DNA of 64,000 bases from contig NZ_QWKG01000021.1 of NCBI RefSeq assembly GCF_009911595.1, positions 1 to 64,000 on the forward strand. The letters are read 5' to 3'. The DNA comes from Colidextribacter sp. OB.20 (GTDB taxonomy: Bacteria; Bacillota; Clostridia; Oscillospirales; Oscillospiraceae). The notes beneath the pieces are model-generated. The model searched no databases, had not been told where the DNA came from, and saw only the letters and a list, made by a program, of their open reading frames with translations. The translations under genes were made by a program, and so were the position numbers. How positions within the stretch are numbered: the first letter of the stretch is position 1; each line of letters begins with the position of its first letter. Shown here one piece after another: positions 23,456 through 32,313 of the stretch.

Positions 23456-24682
23456 TTACTTCGCCTCGCCCCTGACTGAGGCGGCGATGGCGTCGGCCAG
23501 GGCGTCAATCTCAGACTCGTTGTCGGCCTTGAGGGCGGAGGTGACGGTCATCTCCTCATCCAGAACGGTCATGTTCTTCAAGGACTCGATCTCCTCCTTC
23601 ATCAGCGCGCCGGACCGGGGAGCCCAGGAGCCGCTGCCCATAATAGCCACGGTGCGCTTTTGCAGGTTCAGGGCCTTCATGTCCATGAGGAAGTTGTGCA
23701 TGGGCGGGAAGATGCCCAGGTTGTAGGTGACGGAGGCCAGCACCAGATGGCTGTACTTGAACAGGTCGGAGATGAGGTAGCTGACGTGAGTGGAGGACAC
23801 GTCGTACAGCCGGGTGTTGGTGACGCCCCGGGCGGTGAGCTTGGCGGCCAGCACCTCGGCAGCGGCCTCGGTGTTGCCGTACATGGAGGCGTAGACGATC
23901 ATGACGCCCTTCTCCTCCGGCTCGTAGGTGGCCCAGTGGGTGTACTTGTCGATGATGTAGCCCAGGTCCTTGCGCCACACCGGACCGTGGAGAGGACACA
24001 GGAACTTGATGTTCTCCAGACCCACGACGGAGGCCGCCTTGTTCAGCAGAGCCACCACCTGGGGGCCGTACTTGCCCACGATGTTGGTGTAGTACCGGCG
24101 GGCGTCGTCGATCCACTCCCGATCAAAATCAAACTCGTCGGCAAAGAGCTTGCCGTCCAGGGAGCGGAAGGAGCCGAAGGCGTCGGCGGAGAAGAGCACG
24201 CCGTTGGTGGTGTCGAAGGTGACCATGGCCTCGGGCCAGTGGACCATGGGGGCGTAGACAAAGGCCACGGTGTGCTTGCCGAAGCACTTGGTGTCGCCCT
24301 CGGCCACCTCCTCGATGGCGCTGGGGTCCAGGCCGAAGCCGAACTGATTGAGCAGGGTCACCGCCTTGGGGGTGGTGATGATCTTCACGTTGGGCCAGCG
24401 CAGGAGAATCTCCTCAATGGAGGCGGCGTGGTCGGGCTCCACGTGGTTGATGACCAGGTAGTCCAGGGGGCGGCCGTTGAGGACGGCCTTCACGTTGGCG
24501 ATGAACTGCCGGCCCACCGCCCAGTCGGCGGTGTCGAAGAGGACGGTCTTCTCGTCCAGCAGGACATAGGCGTTGTAGGACACGCCGTGGTACAGGGGGT
24601 GGATGTTCTCAAACAGGGCCAGCCGGTGCTCGTCCGCGCCTACCCAGTACAGGTCATCGGTGACCATGCGGTAATTATACAT
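23456..24682 (-). CDS. fprA: FprA-family A-type flavoprotein (O2/NO reductase), 408 aa
   Basis: I chose ATG 24682 (MYNYRMVTDD) because the preceding codons contain the AAGGAGG site. The beta-lactamase-like domain has di-iron ligands His80, Glu82, Asp84 and His85 in HVEPDH, plus later His in 'VHWPE', Asp in 'SADAFG' and His in 'PLHGP'. A C-terminal flavodoxin domain starts at about residue 255 with 'YASMYGNTEAAA'. It reduces O2 to water (or NO) with electrons from rubredoxin and protects anaerobes from air. Monocistronic; a rubredoxin domain is encoded in the neighbouring fusion gene. Confidence 0.95.
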   Translation of the reverse strand: MYNYRMVTDDLYWVGADEHRLALFENIHPLYHGVSYNAYVLLDEKTVLFDTADWAVGRQFIANVKAVLNGRPLDYLVINHVEPDHAASIEEILLRWPNVKIITTPKAVTLLNQFGFGLDPSAIEEVAEGDTKCFGKHTVAFVYAPMVHWPEAMVTFDTTNGVLFSADAFGSFRSLDGKLFADEFDFDREWIDDARRYYTNIVGKYGPQVVALLNKAASVVGLENIKFLCPLHGPVWRKDLGYIIDKYTHWATYEPEEKGVMIVYASMYGNTEAAAEVLAAKLTARGVTNTRLYDVSSTHVSYLISDLFKYSHLVLASVTYNLGIFPPMHNFLMDMKALNLQKRTVAIMGSGSWAPRSGALMKEEIESLKNMTVLDEEMTVTSALKADNESEIDALADAIAASVRGEAK

Positions 24683-24758
24683 AGGGGTTTCCTCCTTCAT
24701 TGTTCTTTGTACGGGAGAATGTGGATTTCACAAGCTCCCTCGATGAACGGAATGTCAT

Positions 24759-25292
24759 TTACAAGTTTTCCTTCAACTTAGCGTACACATATGTATCTTT
24801 CCAAATCGCTTTTCCTGTTTCATCCTTCCAGAAGTACACATTTTTCCTAAAGTGAGCTTCCCGCTGAAATCCTAATGCTTCAAGCAATTTCCATGAACTT
24901 TTGTTGTCGGGATCGCATTCCGCGTATATTCTGTGTATGCCATTGGAAAATGCCCGTTGGATCAAAACCTCGCAGCTTTCAGCGGCATAACCCTGTCTCC
25001 AGTAGTTTCGATTGAATACATATCCTATTTCCAGCGCTTCAAAGTCACGCCTGCCCAAGTACACATTCCCGATCATTTTGTGGGAACTTTTCAATTCAAC
25101 AGCGATCATTTCACCAGTGCCAATGCGCCATTCAAGGTTTTTCTTTGCTTCATCAAAGCTCAGCGGCTTATATGGCTCATATTTGACAACTTCCTCATCA
25201 GATAAATATTCAAACAAGTCCTGTACATCTTCTATTCTATATCTTCTTAAAATCAACCTTTTGGTTTCTGCTATTATTGTTTTGTTTTCCAT
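24759..25292 (-). CDS. GNAT N-acetyltransferase, RimJ/RimL-like, 177 aa
   Basis: Starts MENKTIIAETKRLILRRYRI, the usual opening of RimJ/RimL-type acetyltransferases, with 'EIGYVFNRNYWRQGYAAES' (acetyl-CoA loop near residue 95-105) and 'NKSSWKLLEALGFQREAHFRKNV' near the end. The acyl acceptor is unknown; some members modify antibiotics. The gene is clearly AT-rich compared with both neighbours, which suggests recent horizontal gain. Confidence 0.85.
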   Translation of the reverse strand: MENKTIIAETKRLILRRYRIEDVQDLFEYLSDEEVVKYEPYKPLSFDEAKKNLEWRIGTGEMIAVELKSSHKMIGNVYLGRRDFEALEIGYVFNRNYWRQGYAAESCEVLIQRAFSNGIHRIYAECDPDNKSSWKLLEALGFQREAHFRKNVYFWKDETGKAIWKDTYVYAKLKENL

Positions 25293-25358
25293 GCCTTAAC
25301 TTCCCTTACTGAATCATTTTAAAATCTGTCAGACAAGCCAAGCAAGCAATTCGTAGGA

Positions 25359-27272
25359 CTACGCCTCGATCTCGATAAACTGGTCCACGGCCTCGCCGCA
25401 GTGGGGGCAGGTCCAACCCTCGGGCAGGTCCTTGAAGGCGGTGCCGGGCTTGACCTCGTTCTCTGGGTCGCCCTGCATGGGGTCGTACTCGTGGCCGCAG
25501 CCGTTGCAGATGTACAACTTCCGGGGCTGGTAGACCTTCTTGGGCACCATGCGCTTCATCTTGGTCATGGGCGGGGCGGGCAGCTTCTCGCCGGTGTCCA
25601 GCGCCTTGGTGAGCAGGGGCAGAATCTCCAGCACGTCGCCCACAATGCCGTAGTCGCAATTCTTAAAGATCTTGGCGTTGGGGTTGGTGTTGATGGCTAC
25701 GATGCAGGAGGCGTCCTTGATGCCCTTCAAATGCTGGATGGCCCCGGAGATGCCGCAGGCGATGTACAGGTTGCCCTTGAACTTCTGGCCGGACATGCCC
25801 ACATAGCGGTTGATGGGCACATATTTCAGCGTTTCGGCCACGGGGCGGCTGGAGCCCACGGCGGCGCCGGCGGCCTTGGCCAGGGCCTCAATAAGCTTCA
25901 TGTTCTTCTTCTCCCCGATGCCCTGCCCGGCGGAGACAACCCGCTCAGCCTGGGTGATGGGGGTGTCCATGGGGATGCCCACGGTGAAGTCGTGGCCGTC
26001 CTTTTTCAGGTTAGCCACCAGGGTCTCCACCTTCTCCTGAGCGGTGCCGTCCTTGAGGATGAGCCGCTTCCGGGCTCCCGTCTCGGGGCCGCGGGGGCCG
26101 GCTGCCGCGGCGGAGGGGGCCTCCTTGGCGGCCTTGCCCAGGATGTGGGAGGCGATGACCACCCGCTGAATTTCGTTGGTGCCCTCGTAGATGGTGGTAA
26201 TCTTGGCGTCCCGGTAGAACCGCTCCACCTCCATGCCCTTCAGGTAGCCGGAGCCGCCGAAGATTTGCAGGGCGTCGTTGGTGACCTCCAAGGCGATGTC
26301 GGAGGCGTACTGCTTTGCCATGGCGGACTCCATGCCGTAGGGGGCGTGGGCCTGCTTCAGCTCGGCGGCAGAGTAGACCAGGAACCGGGCGCAGCGCAGC
26401 TTGGTAGCCATGTCGGCGATCTTGAAGGCGATGTTCTGCTGCTGGCAGATGGGCTTGCCGAACTGGACACGCTCCTTGGAGTACTCCACGGCGGCCTCAT
26501 AGGCCCCCTGGGCGATACCCAGAGCCTGGGCGGCGATGCCGATGCGTCCGCCGTCCAGCGTTGCCATGGCGATCTTGAAGCCCTGGCCCTCCTTGCCAAG
26601 CAGGTTCTCCTTGGGCACCTTCACGCCGTTGAAGTTCAGCTGACAGGTGGCGGAGGAGCGGATGCCCATCTTGTCGTAGTGCTCCTCAAAGGTGAAGCCC
26701 TCCCAGCCCTTTTCCACGATAAAGGCGGAGATGCCCCGGGTGCCGATACCGGGAGTAGTGACGGCAAACACCACGTAGGTGCTGGCCTCGCCGCCGTTAG
26801 TGATAAAGATTTTCTCGCCGTTGAGCAGATAGTGGTCCCCCATGTCCTCAGCGGTGGTCTCGGTGCCGCCGGCGTCGGAGCCGGCGTTGGGCTCGGTGAG
26901 GCCGAAGGCCCCCAGCTTCTTGCCGGAGCACAGGTCGGGCAGATACTTTTTCTTCTGCTCCTCATTGCCGAAGGCGTAGATGGGGTAGGTGCCCAGGGAG
27001 GTGTGGGCCGACAGGATCACCCCCGCGCCGCCGTCCACCCGGGCCAGCTCCTCCACGGCGATGGCGTAGCTCAGGGCGTCCAGCCCCGCCCCGCCGTACT
27101 CCTTCTCATAGGGCAGGCCCATCAGGCCCAGCTCCCCCATCTTTTTCACCTGCTCGGTGGGAAACTGGTTGTTTTTGTCCAGCATGAACGCGATAGGCTT
27201 GATCTCGGCCTCAGCGAACTCCCTTACCTTCGCCCGCAGCGCCTCATGCTCCTGTGTGGTTTGATACAGCAT
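25359..27272 (-). CDS. Acyl-CoA dehydrogenase-EtfA domain-rubredoxin fusion, 637 aa
   Basis: Residues ~1-380 are a complete acyl-CoA dehydrogenase of the butyryl-CoA type with catalytic Glu in 'YEGTNEIQR'. Residues ~430-575 match the C-terminal FAD-binding domain of electron-transfer flavoprotein alpha ('GAAVGSSRPVAE', 'GISGAIQHLKGIKDAS', 'IVGDVLEILP'). Residues ~585-637 are a rubredoxin with CNGC and CPHC iron ligands. The fusion would pass electrons between acyl-CoA FAD, a second FAD and rubredoxin iron inside one chain. The EtfA N-terminal domain and EtfB are absent, so the electron partner is unclear. Acts in butyrate-type fermentation or acyl-CoA oxidation. Confidence 0.9.
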   Translation of the reverse strand: MLYQTTQEHEALRAKVREFAEAEIKPIAFMLDKNNQFPTEQVKKMGELGLMGLPYEKEYGGAGLDALSYAIAVEELARVDGGAGVILSAHTSLGTYPIYAFGNEEQKKKYLPDLCSGKKLGAFGLTEPNAGSDAGGTETTAEDMGDHYLLNGEKIFITNGGEASTYVVFAVTTPGIGTRGISAFIVEKGWEGFTFEEHYDKMGIRSSATCQLNFNGVKVPKENLLGKEGQGFKIAMATLDGGRIGIAAQALGIAQGAYEAAVEYSKERVQFGKPICQQQNIAFKIADMATKLRCARFLVYSAAELKQAHAPYGMESAMAKQYASDIALEVTNDALQIFGGSGYLKGMEVERFYRDAKITTIYEGTNEIQRVVIASHILGKAAKEAPSAAAAGPRGPETGARKRLILKDGTAQEKVETLVANLKKDGHDFTVGIPMDTPITQAERVVSAGQGIGEKKNMKLIEALAKAAGAAVGSSRPVAETLKYVPINRYVGMSGQKFKGNLYIACGISGAIQHLKGIKDASCIVAINTNPNAKIFKNCDYGIVGDVLEILPLLTKALDTGEKLPAPPMTKMKRMVPKKVYQPRKLYICNGCGHEYDPMQGDPENEVKPGTAFKDLPEGWTCPHCGEAVDQFIEIEA

Positions 27273-27391
27273 ACCGATTTTTCCTCCTCGATCATAAAAT
27301 TTCCTGGAATATTGCGCTCTAATAATATTTTCGCGGCCCCGCCGCGCCGGTCGAAGATACGTGGTCCCAATAAAGAGTACCTTTTTAGTTC

Positions 27392-27419
27392 ATTATAGCA
27401 CATCTACCAGATTTGTCAA
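27392..27419 (-). promoter_or_regulatory. Sigma-A promoter of the acyl-CoA dehydrogenase fusion
   Basis: On the minus strand TTGACA (27419-27414), 16-bp spacer, TATAAT (27397-27392). The leader to the ATG is about 110 bases. Confidence 0.8.
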
Positions 27420-27516
27420 TCGAACTGGGCAAAAATTTTATTTTTTGTTAATCCCATAGACGGACTCCCTCCCTAAGGGCCCTCGAAGCGTTCTGGCTCA
27501 GCCGGACGGCAGATTG

Positions 27517-27556
27517 AAAAATCCCCCCTGCCATAAAAGGCAGGGAGGATTTTTGT
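27517..27556 (-). terminator. Intrinsic terminator of the PFOR gene
   Basis: Minus-strand stem ATCCTCCCTGCC / GGCAGGGGGGAT with a short loop, followed by TTTTT; the plus strand also ends in TTTTT, so it may be bidirectional. Confidence 0.9.
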
Positions 27557-27566
27557 TTAACGGGAA

Positions 27567-30500
27567 TTAACCCTCGTACATCTTTTGCAGCCGCAACAGC
27601 TTCTCATAGCGGGCCTTAGCAGTATCCTCGGACCTGGCGAAGAGCTCCTTGGCGCGGTCGGGGAAGGAGCGGGTCAGGGAGGAGTAACGGGCCTCGTTGA
27701 GCAGGAACTCCTGATAGCCGCCGGCGGGGGCCTTGGAGTCCACGGTCAGCTTGGCGCCCTCAGCGGCGGGGTTGAACCGGAACAGGTTCCAGTAGCCGCA
27801 CTCAACAGCCTTCTTCATCTCAGCCTGGCAGTTTGCCATGCCGCCCTTGATGGAATGCATCTCGCAGGGGGCGTAGCCGATGATGAGGGAGGGGCCGTGA
27901 TAGGCCTCGGCCTCAGCGATGGCCTTCAGGGTCTGGTTGGGGTTGGCACCCATGGCGATCTGGGCCACATAGATATAGCCGTAGCTCATGGCGATCTCAG
28001 CCAGGGACTTCTTGGGCATCACCTTACCGGCGGCGGCAAACTGGGCCACCTGGCCGATGTTGGAGGCCTTGGAGGCCTGGCCGCCGGTGTTGGAGTACAC
28101 CTCAGTGTCGAAGACGAAGATGTTCACGTCCTCACCGGAGGCCAGCACGTGATCCACGCCGCCGTAGCCGATGTCGTAGGCCCAGCCGTCGCCGCCGAAG
28201 ATCCACACGGACTTCTTAGCCAGGTACTCCTTCTCGGCCAGGATGGCCTTAGAGTCCTCGCAGCCGTCAGCCGCCCACTTCTCCAGCAGGGCAATCAGGG
28301 CCTTGGTGGCCTCGGTGTTGGCCTGGCCGTCCTCCTTGGTCTCCAAATACTTGTCAATGATGGCCTTGTCCTCGCCCTCGGGCTGCATGGCCTCCAGCTT
28401 GGCGATCAGACGCTCACGGATCGCCTTCTGACCCAGATACATACCCAGGCCGTGCTCGGCGTTGTCCTCAAACAGGGAGTTGGCCCAGGCGGGACCCTTG
28501 CCCTCGGAGGTGGTGGCGTAGGGGGAGGTAGCGGCGGGGCCGCCCCAGATGGACGAGCAGCCGGTGGCGTTGGAGATATACATCCGGTCGCCGAAGAGCT
28601 GGGTAATCAGGCGGGCATAGGCGGTCTCGGCGCAGCCGGCGCAGGAGCCGGAGAACTCAAGCAGAGGCTTCTTGAACTGGGAGCCCTTGACGGACAGGTC
28701 GGCCATGTCCTCCTTGGTAGTGACGTTGGCTACCATATAGTTGAACACATCCTGCTGGGCGGCCTCCTGCTCCTGTCCAACCATAGCCAGAGCGTCCACC
28801 GGGCAGGTCTTCACGCACACGGAGCAGCCCATGCAGTCCAGGGGGCTGACGGCGATGGTGAACTTGTACTGACCCTTGCCCTTGCCGGCCTTCACGTCCA
28901 CGATCTTGGCGGCCTCAGGCGCGTTCTTGGCCTCGTCCTCGGTGAGGGCGAAGGGACGGATGGTGGCGTGGGGGCAGACATAGGAGCACTGGTTGCACTG
29001 GATGCACTTGGAGGAGTCCCAGGTGGGCACGGAGACGGCCACGCCCCGCTTCTCATAGGCGGCGGCGCCCAGCTCGAAGGTGCCGTCGGCATAGGGCTCG
29101 AAGGCGGAGACAGGCAGGCTGTCGCCGTCCATGCGGCCCACGGGATCCAGGACGTTGTTCACCAGGTCCACCAGCTTGACGGGGCCGGTGTGCTTGTTCT
29201 CCTTGGGGGCGTCAACGGCGTCCTTCCAGGAGGCGGGAACCTCGAACTTCTTGAAGGCGGTGGCGCCGGCGTCGATGGCCTTGTGGTTCATGTCCACAAT
29301 GTCCTGGCCCTTCTTCAGGTAGGAGTGGGTGGCGGCATCCTTCATATAGCCGATGGCCTCGTCGCCGGGCATAACCTTGGCCAGGGCGAAGAAGGCGGAC
29401 TGGAGGATGGTGTTGGTGCGCTTGCCCATGCCGATCTCCTGGGCCAGGTCGATGGCGTTGATGGTGTAGACCTGGATGTTGTTCTCGGCGATATACCGCT
29501 TAGCCACGGCGGGCATGTGCTTGTCAACCTCCTCGTCGCTCCACTGGCAGTTGATGAGGAAGGTGCCGCCGGGCTTGACGTCACGAACCATGGGGAAGCC
29601 CTTGACGATATAGGCGGGCACGTGGCAGGCCACGAAGTCGGCCTTATTGATATAGTAGGGGGCGCGGATGGGCTGGTCGCCGAAGCGCAGGTGGCTCACG
29701 GTCACGCCGCCGGTCTTCTTGGAGTCGTACTGGAAGTAGGCCTGAACATACTTGTCAGTGTGGTCGCCAATGATCTTGATGGAGTTCTTGTTGGCGCCCA
29801 CGGTGCCGTCACCGCCCAGACCCCAGAACTTGACCTCGATGGTGCCCTCAGCGGCGGTGTTGGGGGCCTTCTTCTCCTCCAGGGACAGGCCGGTAACATC
29901 GTCCACGATGCCGATGGTGAACTTATTCTTGGGCTCGGCCTTGGCCAGCTCCTCGTACACGGCGAAGACGCTGCGGGGCGGGGTATCCTTGGAGCCCAGG
30001 CCGTAGCGGCCGGCGATGACGGTCTTGTCGGTGATGCCGGCCTCAGCCAGGGCAGTAATCACGTCCTGATACAGGGGCTCGCCCAGGGAGCCGGGCTCCT
30101 TGGTGCGGTCCAGAACAGCGATCTTCCTGCAGGTGGCGGGAATGGCGGCAATCAGCTTGTCAGCCCGGAAGGGGCGGTACAGGCGGACCTTCACCAGGCC
30201 GACCTTCTCGCCGTGGGCGTTCATATAGTCGATAACCTCTTCGGCCACGTCGCAGATGGAGCCCATGGCGATGATGACCCGGTCGGCATCGGGGGCGCCG
30301 TAGTAGTTGAACAGCTGATAGTTGGTGCCCAGCTTTGCGTTGATCTTGCCCATATACTCCTCAACGACCTCAGGCAGGGCGTCGTAGTATCTGTTGCAGG
30401 CCTCGCGGTGCTGGAAGAAAATATCGCCGTTCTCGTGGGAGCCGCGCATGGTGGGGTGCTCGGGGTTCAGCGCCCGGGCGCGGAAGGCGGCCACGGCGTC

Positions 30501-31091
30501 CATGTCCACCATCTCGCCCAGATCCTTGTAGTCCCAGATGGCGACCTTCTGGATCTCGTGGGAGGTGCGGAAGCCGTCGAAGAAGTTGATAAAGGGAACG
30601 CGGCCCTTGATAGCGGCCAGGTGAGCCACGGGGGCCAGGTCCATAACCTCCTGTACGTTGCCCTCGGCCAGCATGGCAAAGCCGGTCTGGCGGCAGGCCA
30701 TCACGTCGGAGTGGTCGCCGAAGATGTTCAGCGACTGGGCGGCCACGGTACGGGCGGACACATGGAACACGCCGGGCAGCAGCTCGCCGGCGATCTTGTA
30801 CATATTGGGGATCATCAGCAGCAGGCCCTGGGAGGCGGTGTAGGTGGTGGTCAGGGCGCCGGCGTTCAGAGAGCCGTGGACGGTGCCGGCGGCGCCGGCC
30901 TCGGACTGCATCTCAATTACCTTTACGGTGGTGCCGAAGATGTTCTTCTGGCCCTGAGCTGCCCACTGGTCCACGTAATCGGCCATGGGGCTGGACGGCG
31001 TGATGGGGTAGATGCCGGCTACCTCGGTGAAAGCGTAGCTGACATACGCGGCTGCGTTGTTGCCGTCCATGGTTTTGAATTTTCTTGCCAT
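27567..31091 (-). CDS. nifJ: Pyruvate:ferredoxin (flavodoxin) oxidoreductase, 1174 aa
   Basis: A full-length single-chain PFOR: N-terminal domain with 'VSYAFTEVAGIYPITPSS', a two-cluster ferredoxin domain with 'CIQCNQCSYVCP' and 'CMGCSVCVKTCP' (residues ~690-755), and a C-terminal thiamine diphosphate domain with 'GGDGWAYDIGYGG' and the proximal-cluster cysteines in 'CAGCAET'. It splits pyruvate and CoA into acetyl-CoA and CO2 while reducing ferredoxin, the core energy reaction of clostridial fermentation. Monocistronic with its own promoter and a 180-base leader. Confidence 0.98.
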   Translation of the reverse strand: MARKFKTMDGNNAAAYVSYAFTEVAGIYPITPSSPMADYVDQWAAQGQKNIFGTTVKVIEMQSEAGAAGTVHGSLNAGALTTTYTASQGLLLMIPNMYKIAGELLPGVFHVSARTVAAQSLNIFGDHSDVMACRQTGFAMLAEGNVQEVMDLAPVAHLAAIKGRVPFINFFDGFRTSHEIQKVAIWDYKDLGEMVDMDAVAAFRARALNPEHPTMRGSHENGDIFFQHREACNRYYDALPEVVEEYMGKINAKLGTNYQLFNYYGAPDADRVIIAMGSICDVAEEVIDYMNAHGEKVGLVKVRLYRPFRADKLIAAIPATCRKIAVLDRTKEPGSLGEPLYQDVITALAEAGITDKTVIAGRYGLGSKDTPPRSVFAVYEELAKAEPKNKFTIGIVDDVTGLSLEEKKAPNTAAEGTIEVKFWGLGGDGTVGANKNSIKIIGDHTDKYVQAYFQYDSKKTGGVTVSHLRFGDQPIRAPYYINKADFVACHVPAYIVKGFPMVRDVKPGGTFLINCQWSDEEVDKHMPAVAKRYIAENNIQVYTINAIDLAQEIGMGKRTNTILQSAFFALAKVMPGDEAIGYMKDAATHSYLKKGQDIVDMNHKAIDAGATAFKKFEVPASWKDAVDAPKENKHTGPVKLVDLVNNVLDPVGRMDGDSLPVSAFEPYADGTFELGAAAYEKRGVAVSVPTWDSSKCIQCNQCSYVCPHATIRPFALTEDEAKNAPEAAKIVDVKAGKGKGQYKFTIAVSPLDCMGCSVCVKTCPVDALAMVGQEQEAAQQDVFNYMVANVTTKEDMADLSVKGSQFKKPLLEFSGSCAGCAETAYARLITQLFGDRMYISNATGCSSIWGGPAATSPYATTSEGKGPAWANSLFEDNAEHGLGMYLGQKAIRERLIAKLEAMQPEGEDKAIIDKYLETKEDGQANTEATKALIALLEKWAADGCEDSKAILAEKEYLAKKSVWIFGGDGWAYDIGYGGVDHVLASGEDVNIFVFDTEVYSNTGGQASKASNIGQVAQFAAAGKVMPKKSLAEIAMSYGYIYVAQIAMGANPNQTLKAIAEAEAYHGPSLIIGYAPCEMHSIKGGMANCQAEMKKAVECGYWNLFRFNPAAEGAKLTVDSKAPAGGYQEFLLNEARYSSLTRSFPDRAKELFARSEDTAKARYEKLLRLQKMYEG

Positions 31092-31153
31092 AGAGGTTCC
31101 CTACTTTCTTCCTAAATTTGCTTGGGTAAAGCGCTTCTCTGCTCTGTTTTACA

Positions 31154-31226
31154 GGCCTGTCCCCATCGGACCAATTCAGAAAACAGTTATGCTTTCCATA
31201 GGCAATCGGTTATATCGGGACAGGCC
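31154..31226 (-). promoter_or_regulatory. Long-loop inverted repeat in the PFOR leader
   Basis: GGCCTGTCCC (31154-31163) and GGGACAGGCC (31217-31226) form a perfect 10-bp stem enclosing 53 bases. It lies wholly in the 5' untranslated leader and could be an RNA control element or protein site. No known riboswitch is recognised. Confidence 0.55.
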
Positions 31227-31276
31227 CGTGGCCCCCTCCGGCAGGAAGAGGCGGCCCTGGGTCTTCATACGGGTGT

Positions 31277-31305
31277 AGTGTATCACTTTTTTGGCCGTTT
31301 GTAAA
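31277..31305 (-). promoter_or_regulatory. Sigma-A promoter of PFOR
   Basis: On the minus strand TTTACA (31305-31300), 17-bp spacer, TACACT (31282-31277). Confidence 0.65.
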
Positions 31306-31364
31306 CTTTTCATTTGAAATTTCCCCTACAAAATTTGAGGCAAAAAAGGGGGGTATTTTGAGAA

Positions 31365-31405
31365 CAGCAAAAGAGTCCCCGCCGGTCTGAAGGCCGGCGG
31401 GGGCT
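31365..31405 (-). terminator. Intrinsic terminator of the lipoprotein gene
   Basis: CCCCGCCGG (31377-31385) pairs with CCGGCGGGG (31393-31401); on the minus strand it is followed by ACTCTTTTG. Confidence 0.8.
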
Positions 31406-31439
31406 CCGCTGTGTTATTAAGTAAAGGGTTATGCGCCTG

Positions 31440-32126
31440 TCAGCCGCCCATGGCGGTGGTGGAGAGCAGATTGCCGAACTCGGCGGCGTCCTTGGGCACC
31501 CAGACCTTCTTGGTCTTGCCGTCCACGTCCATGTCGGCCAGCTCAAAGTCCACGTCGAAGTCAGCGGTGCTGTCGGTGGGCTTGATGTCGGCGATGGCAG
31601 TAGCGGCAGCCTGGAGAATCGCGCCGAAGGCGGCGTCCATGTCGCCGCTCTGGAGCAGGTTGGGGTCCACATTGTTCATGGCATCGGCCATAGCCTGGGT
31701 CAGGGCGGCAGAATCAAAGGTGTTCACGGTGCAGGTCACCACGGCGGAGCCGGCCTTCTCGTCGGACTCCTTGACCACGGCGGTCATGTTCACCCCGCTG
31801 AACATCTTCATGAAGGCATCTACAAACTCCTGCATCTGCTCCGTGCTGACGGTCAGGCCCTGAGAGGTGAAGGTGGAGGCCATCTCGTTGGCCAGCTCCT
31901 CATAGAGGCTGCCCTCCAGGCCCATGTCCTTCCGGGCCGCATCCTCGTCCGCGTAGCCAAACAGCTCCACCAGGGAGGAGGGGTCATCCTTCAGGATCAT
32001 GTTGAAGAGGGCCACGGCCACCTCATTGGCGGGGGCGGGAGCCTCTTTCTTTCCACAGCTGGCCAGGACAGAGGTCATCATGACCAGCGCCAGCAGCAGC
32101 GCGGGGATTCTGTGGGTCATTTTCAT
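31440..32126 (-). CDS. Secreted lipoprotein, DUF5105-like, 228 aa
   Basis: A signal peptide ends in the lipobox VLASC with Cys24. The mature part has 'NEVAVALFNMILKDDPSSL...LFGY' followed by a helical/strand domain with 'VVTCTVNTFDS'. This pattern resembles DUF5105/DUF4878-type lipoproteins common in Firmicutes, which are surface-anchored and of unknown function. Monocistronic and divergent from comM. Confidence 0.65.
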   Translation of the reverse strand: MKMTHRIPALLLALVMMTSVLASCGKKEAPAPANEVAVALFNMILKDDPSSLVELFGYADEDAARKDMGLEGSLYEELANEMASTFTSQGLTVSTEQMQEFVDAFMKMFSGVNMTAVVKESDEKAGSAVVTCTVNTFDSAALTQAMADAMNNVDPNLLQSGDMDAAFGAILQAAATAIADIKPTDSTADFDVDFELADMDVDGKTKKVWVPKDAAEFGNLLSTTAMGG

Positions 32127-32245
32127 TACAAGTCACTCCTTTTCAACTTTCGGCCAAAGGCCGCTTCGCTTATTATACAAAGTGCATTTAGAAAAATCAA
32201 CCATCAAAACCGCAATTTTATCCTTTCTTAATATTCGCTATTTTG

Positions 32246-32274
32246 TTGCATTTCAGAGAAAAACCCGTTACAAT
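32246..32274 (+). promoter_or_regulatory. Sigma-A promoter of comM/yifB
   Basis: TTGCAT (32246-32251), 17-bp spacer, TACAAT (32269-32274), 40 bases before the start codon. Confidence 0.75.
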
Positions 32275-32313
32275 AGAAATCAGTACATAACCATCCTGTT
32301 GGGAGGCGGAAAT

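Noticed and set aside
27585-31115. Open frame of nearly equal length opposite PFOR
   Set aside because: Same antisense effect; the minus-strand PFOR is unmistakable and the opposite frame has no motif or ribosome binding site.
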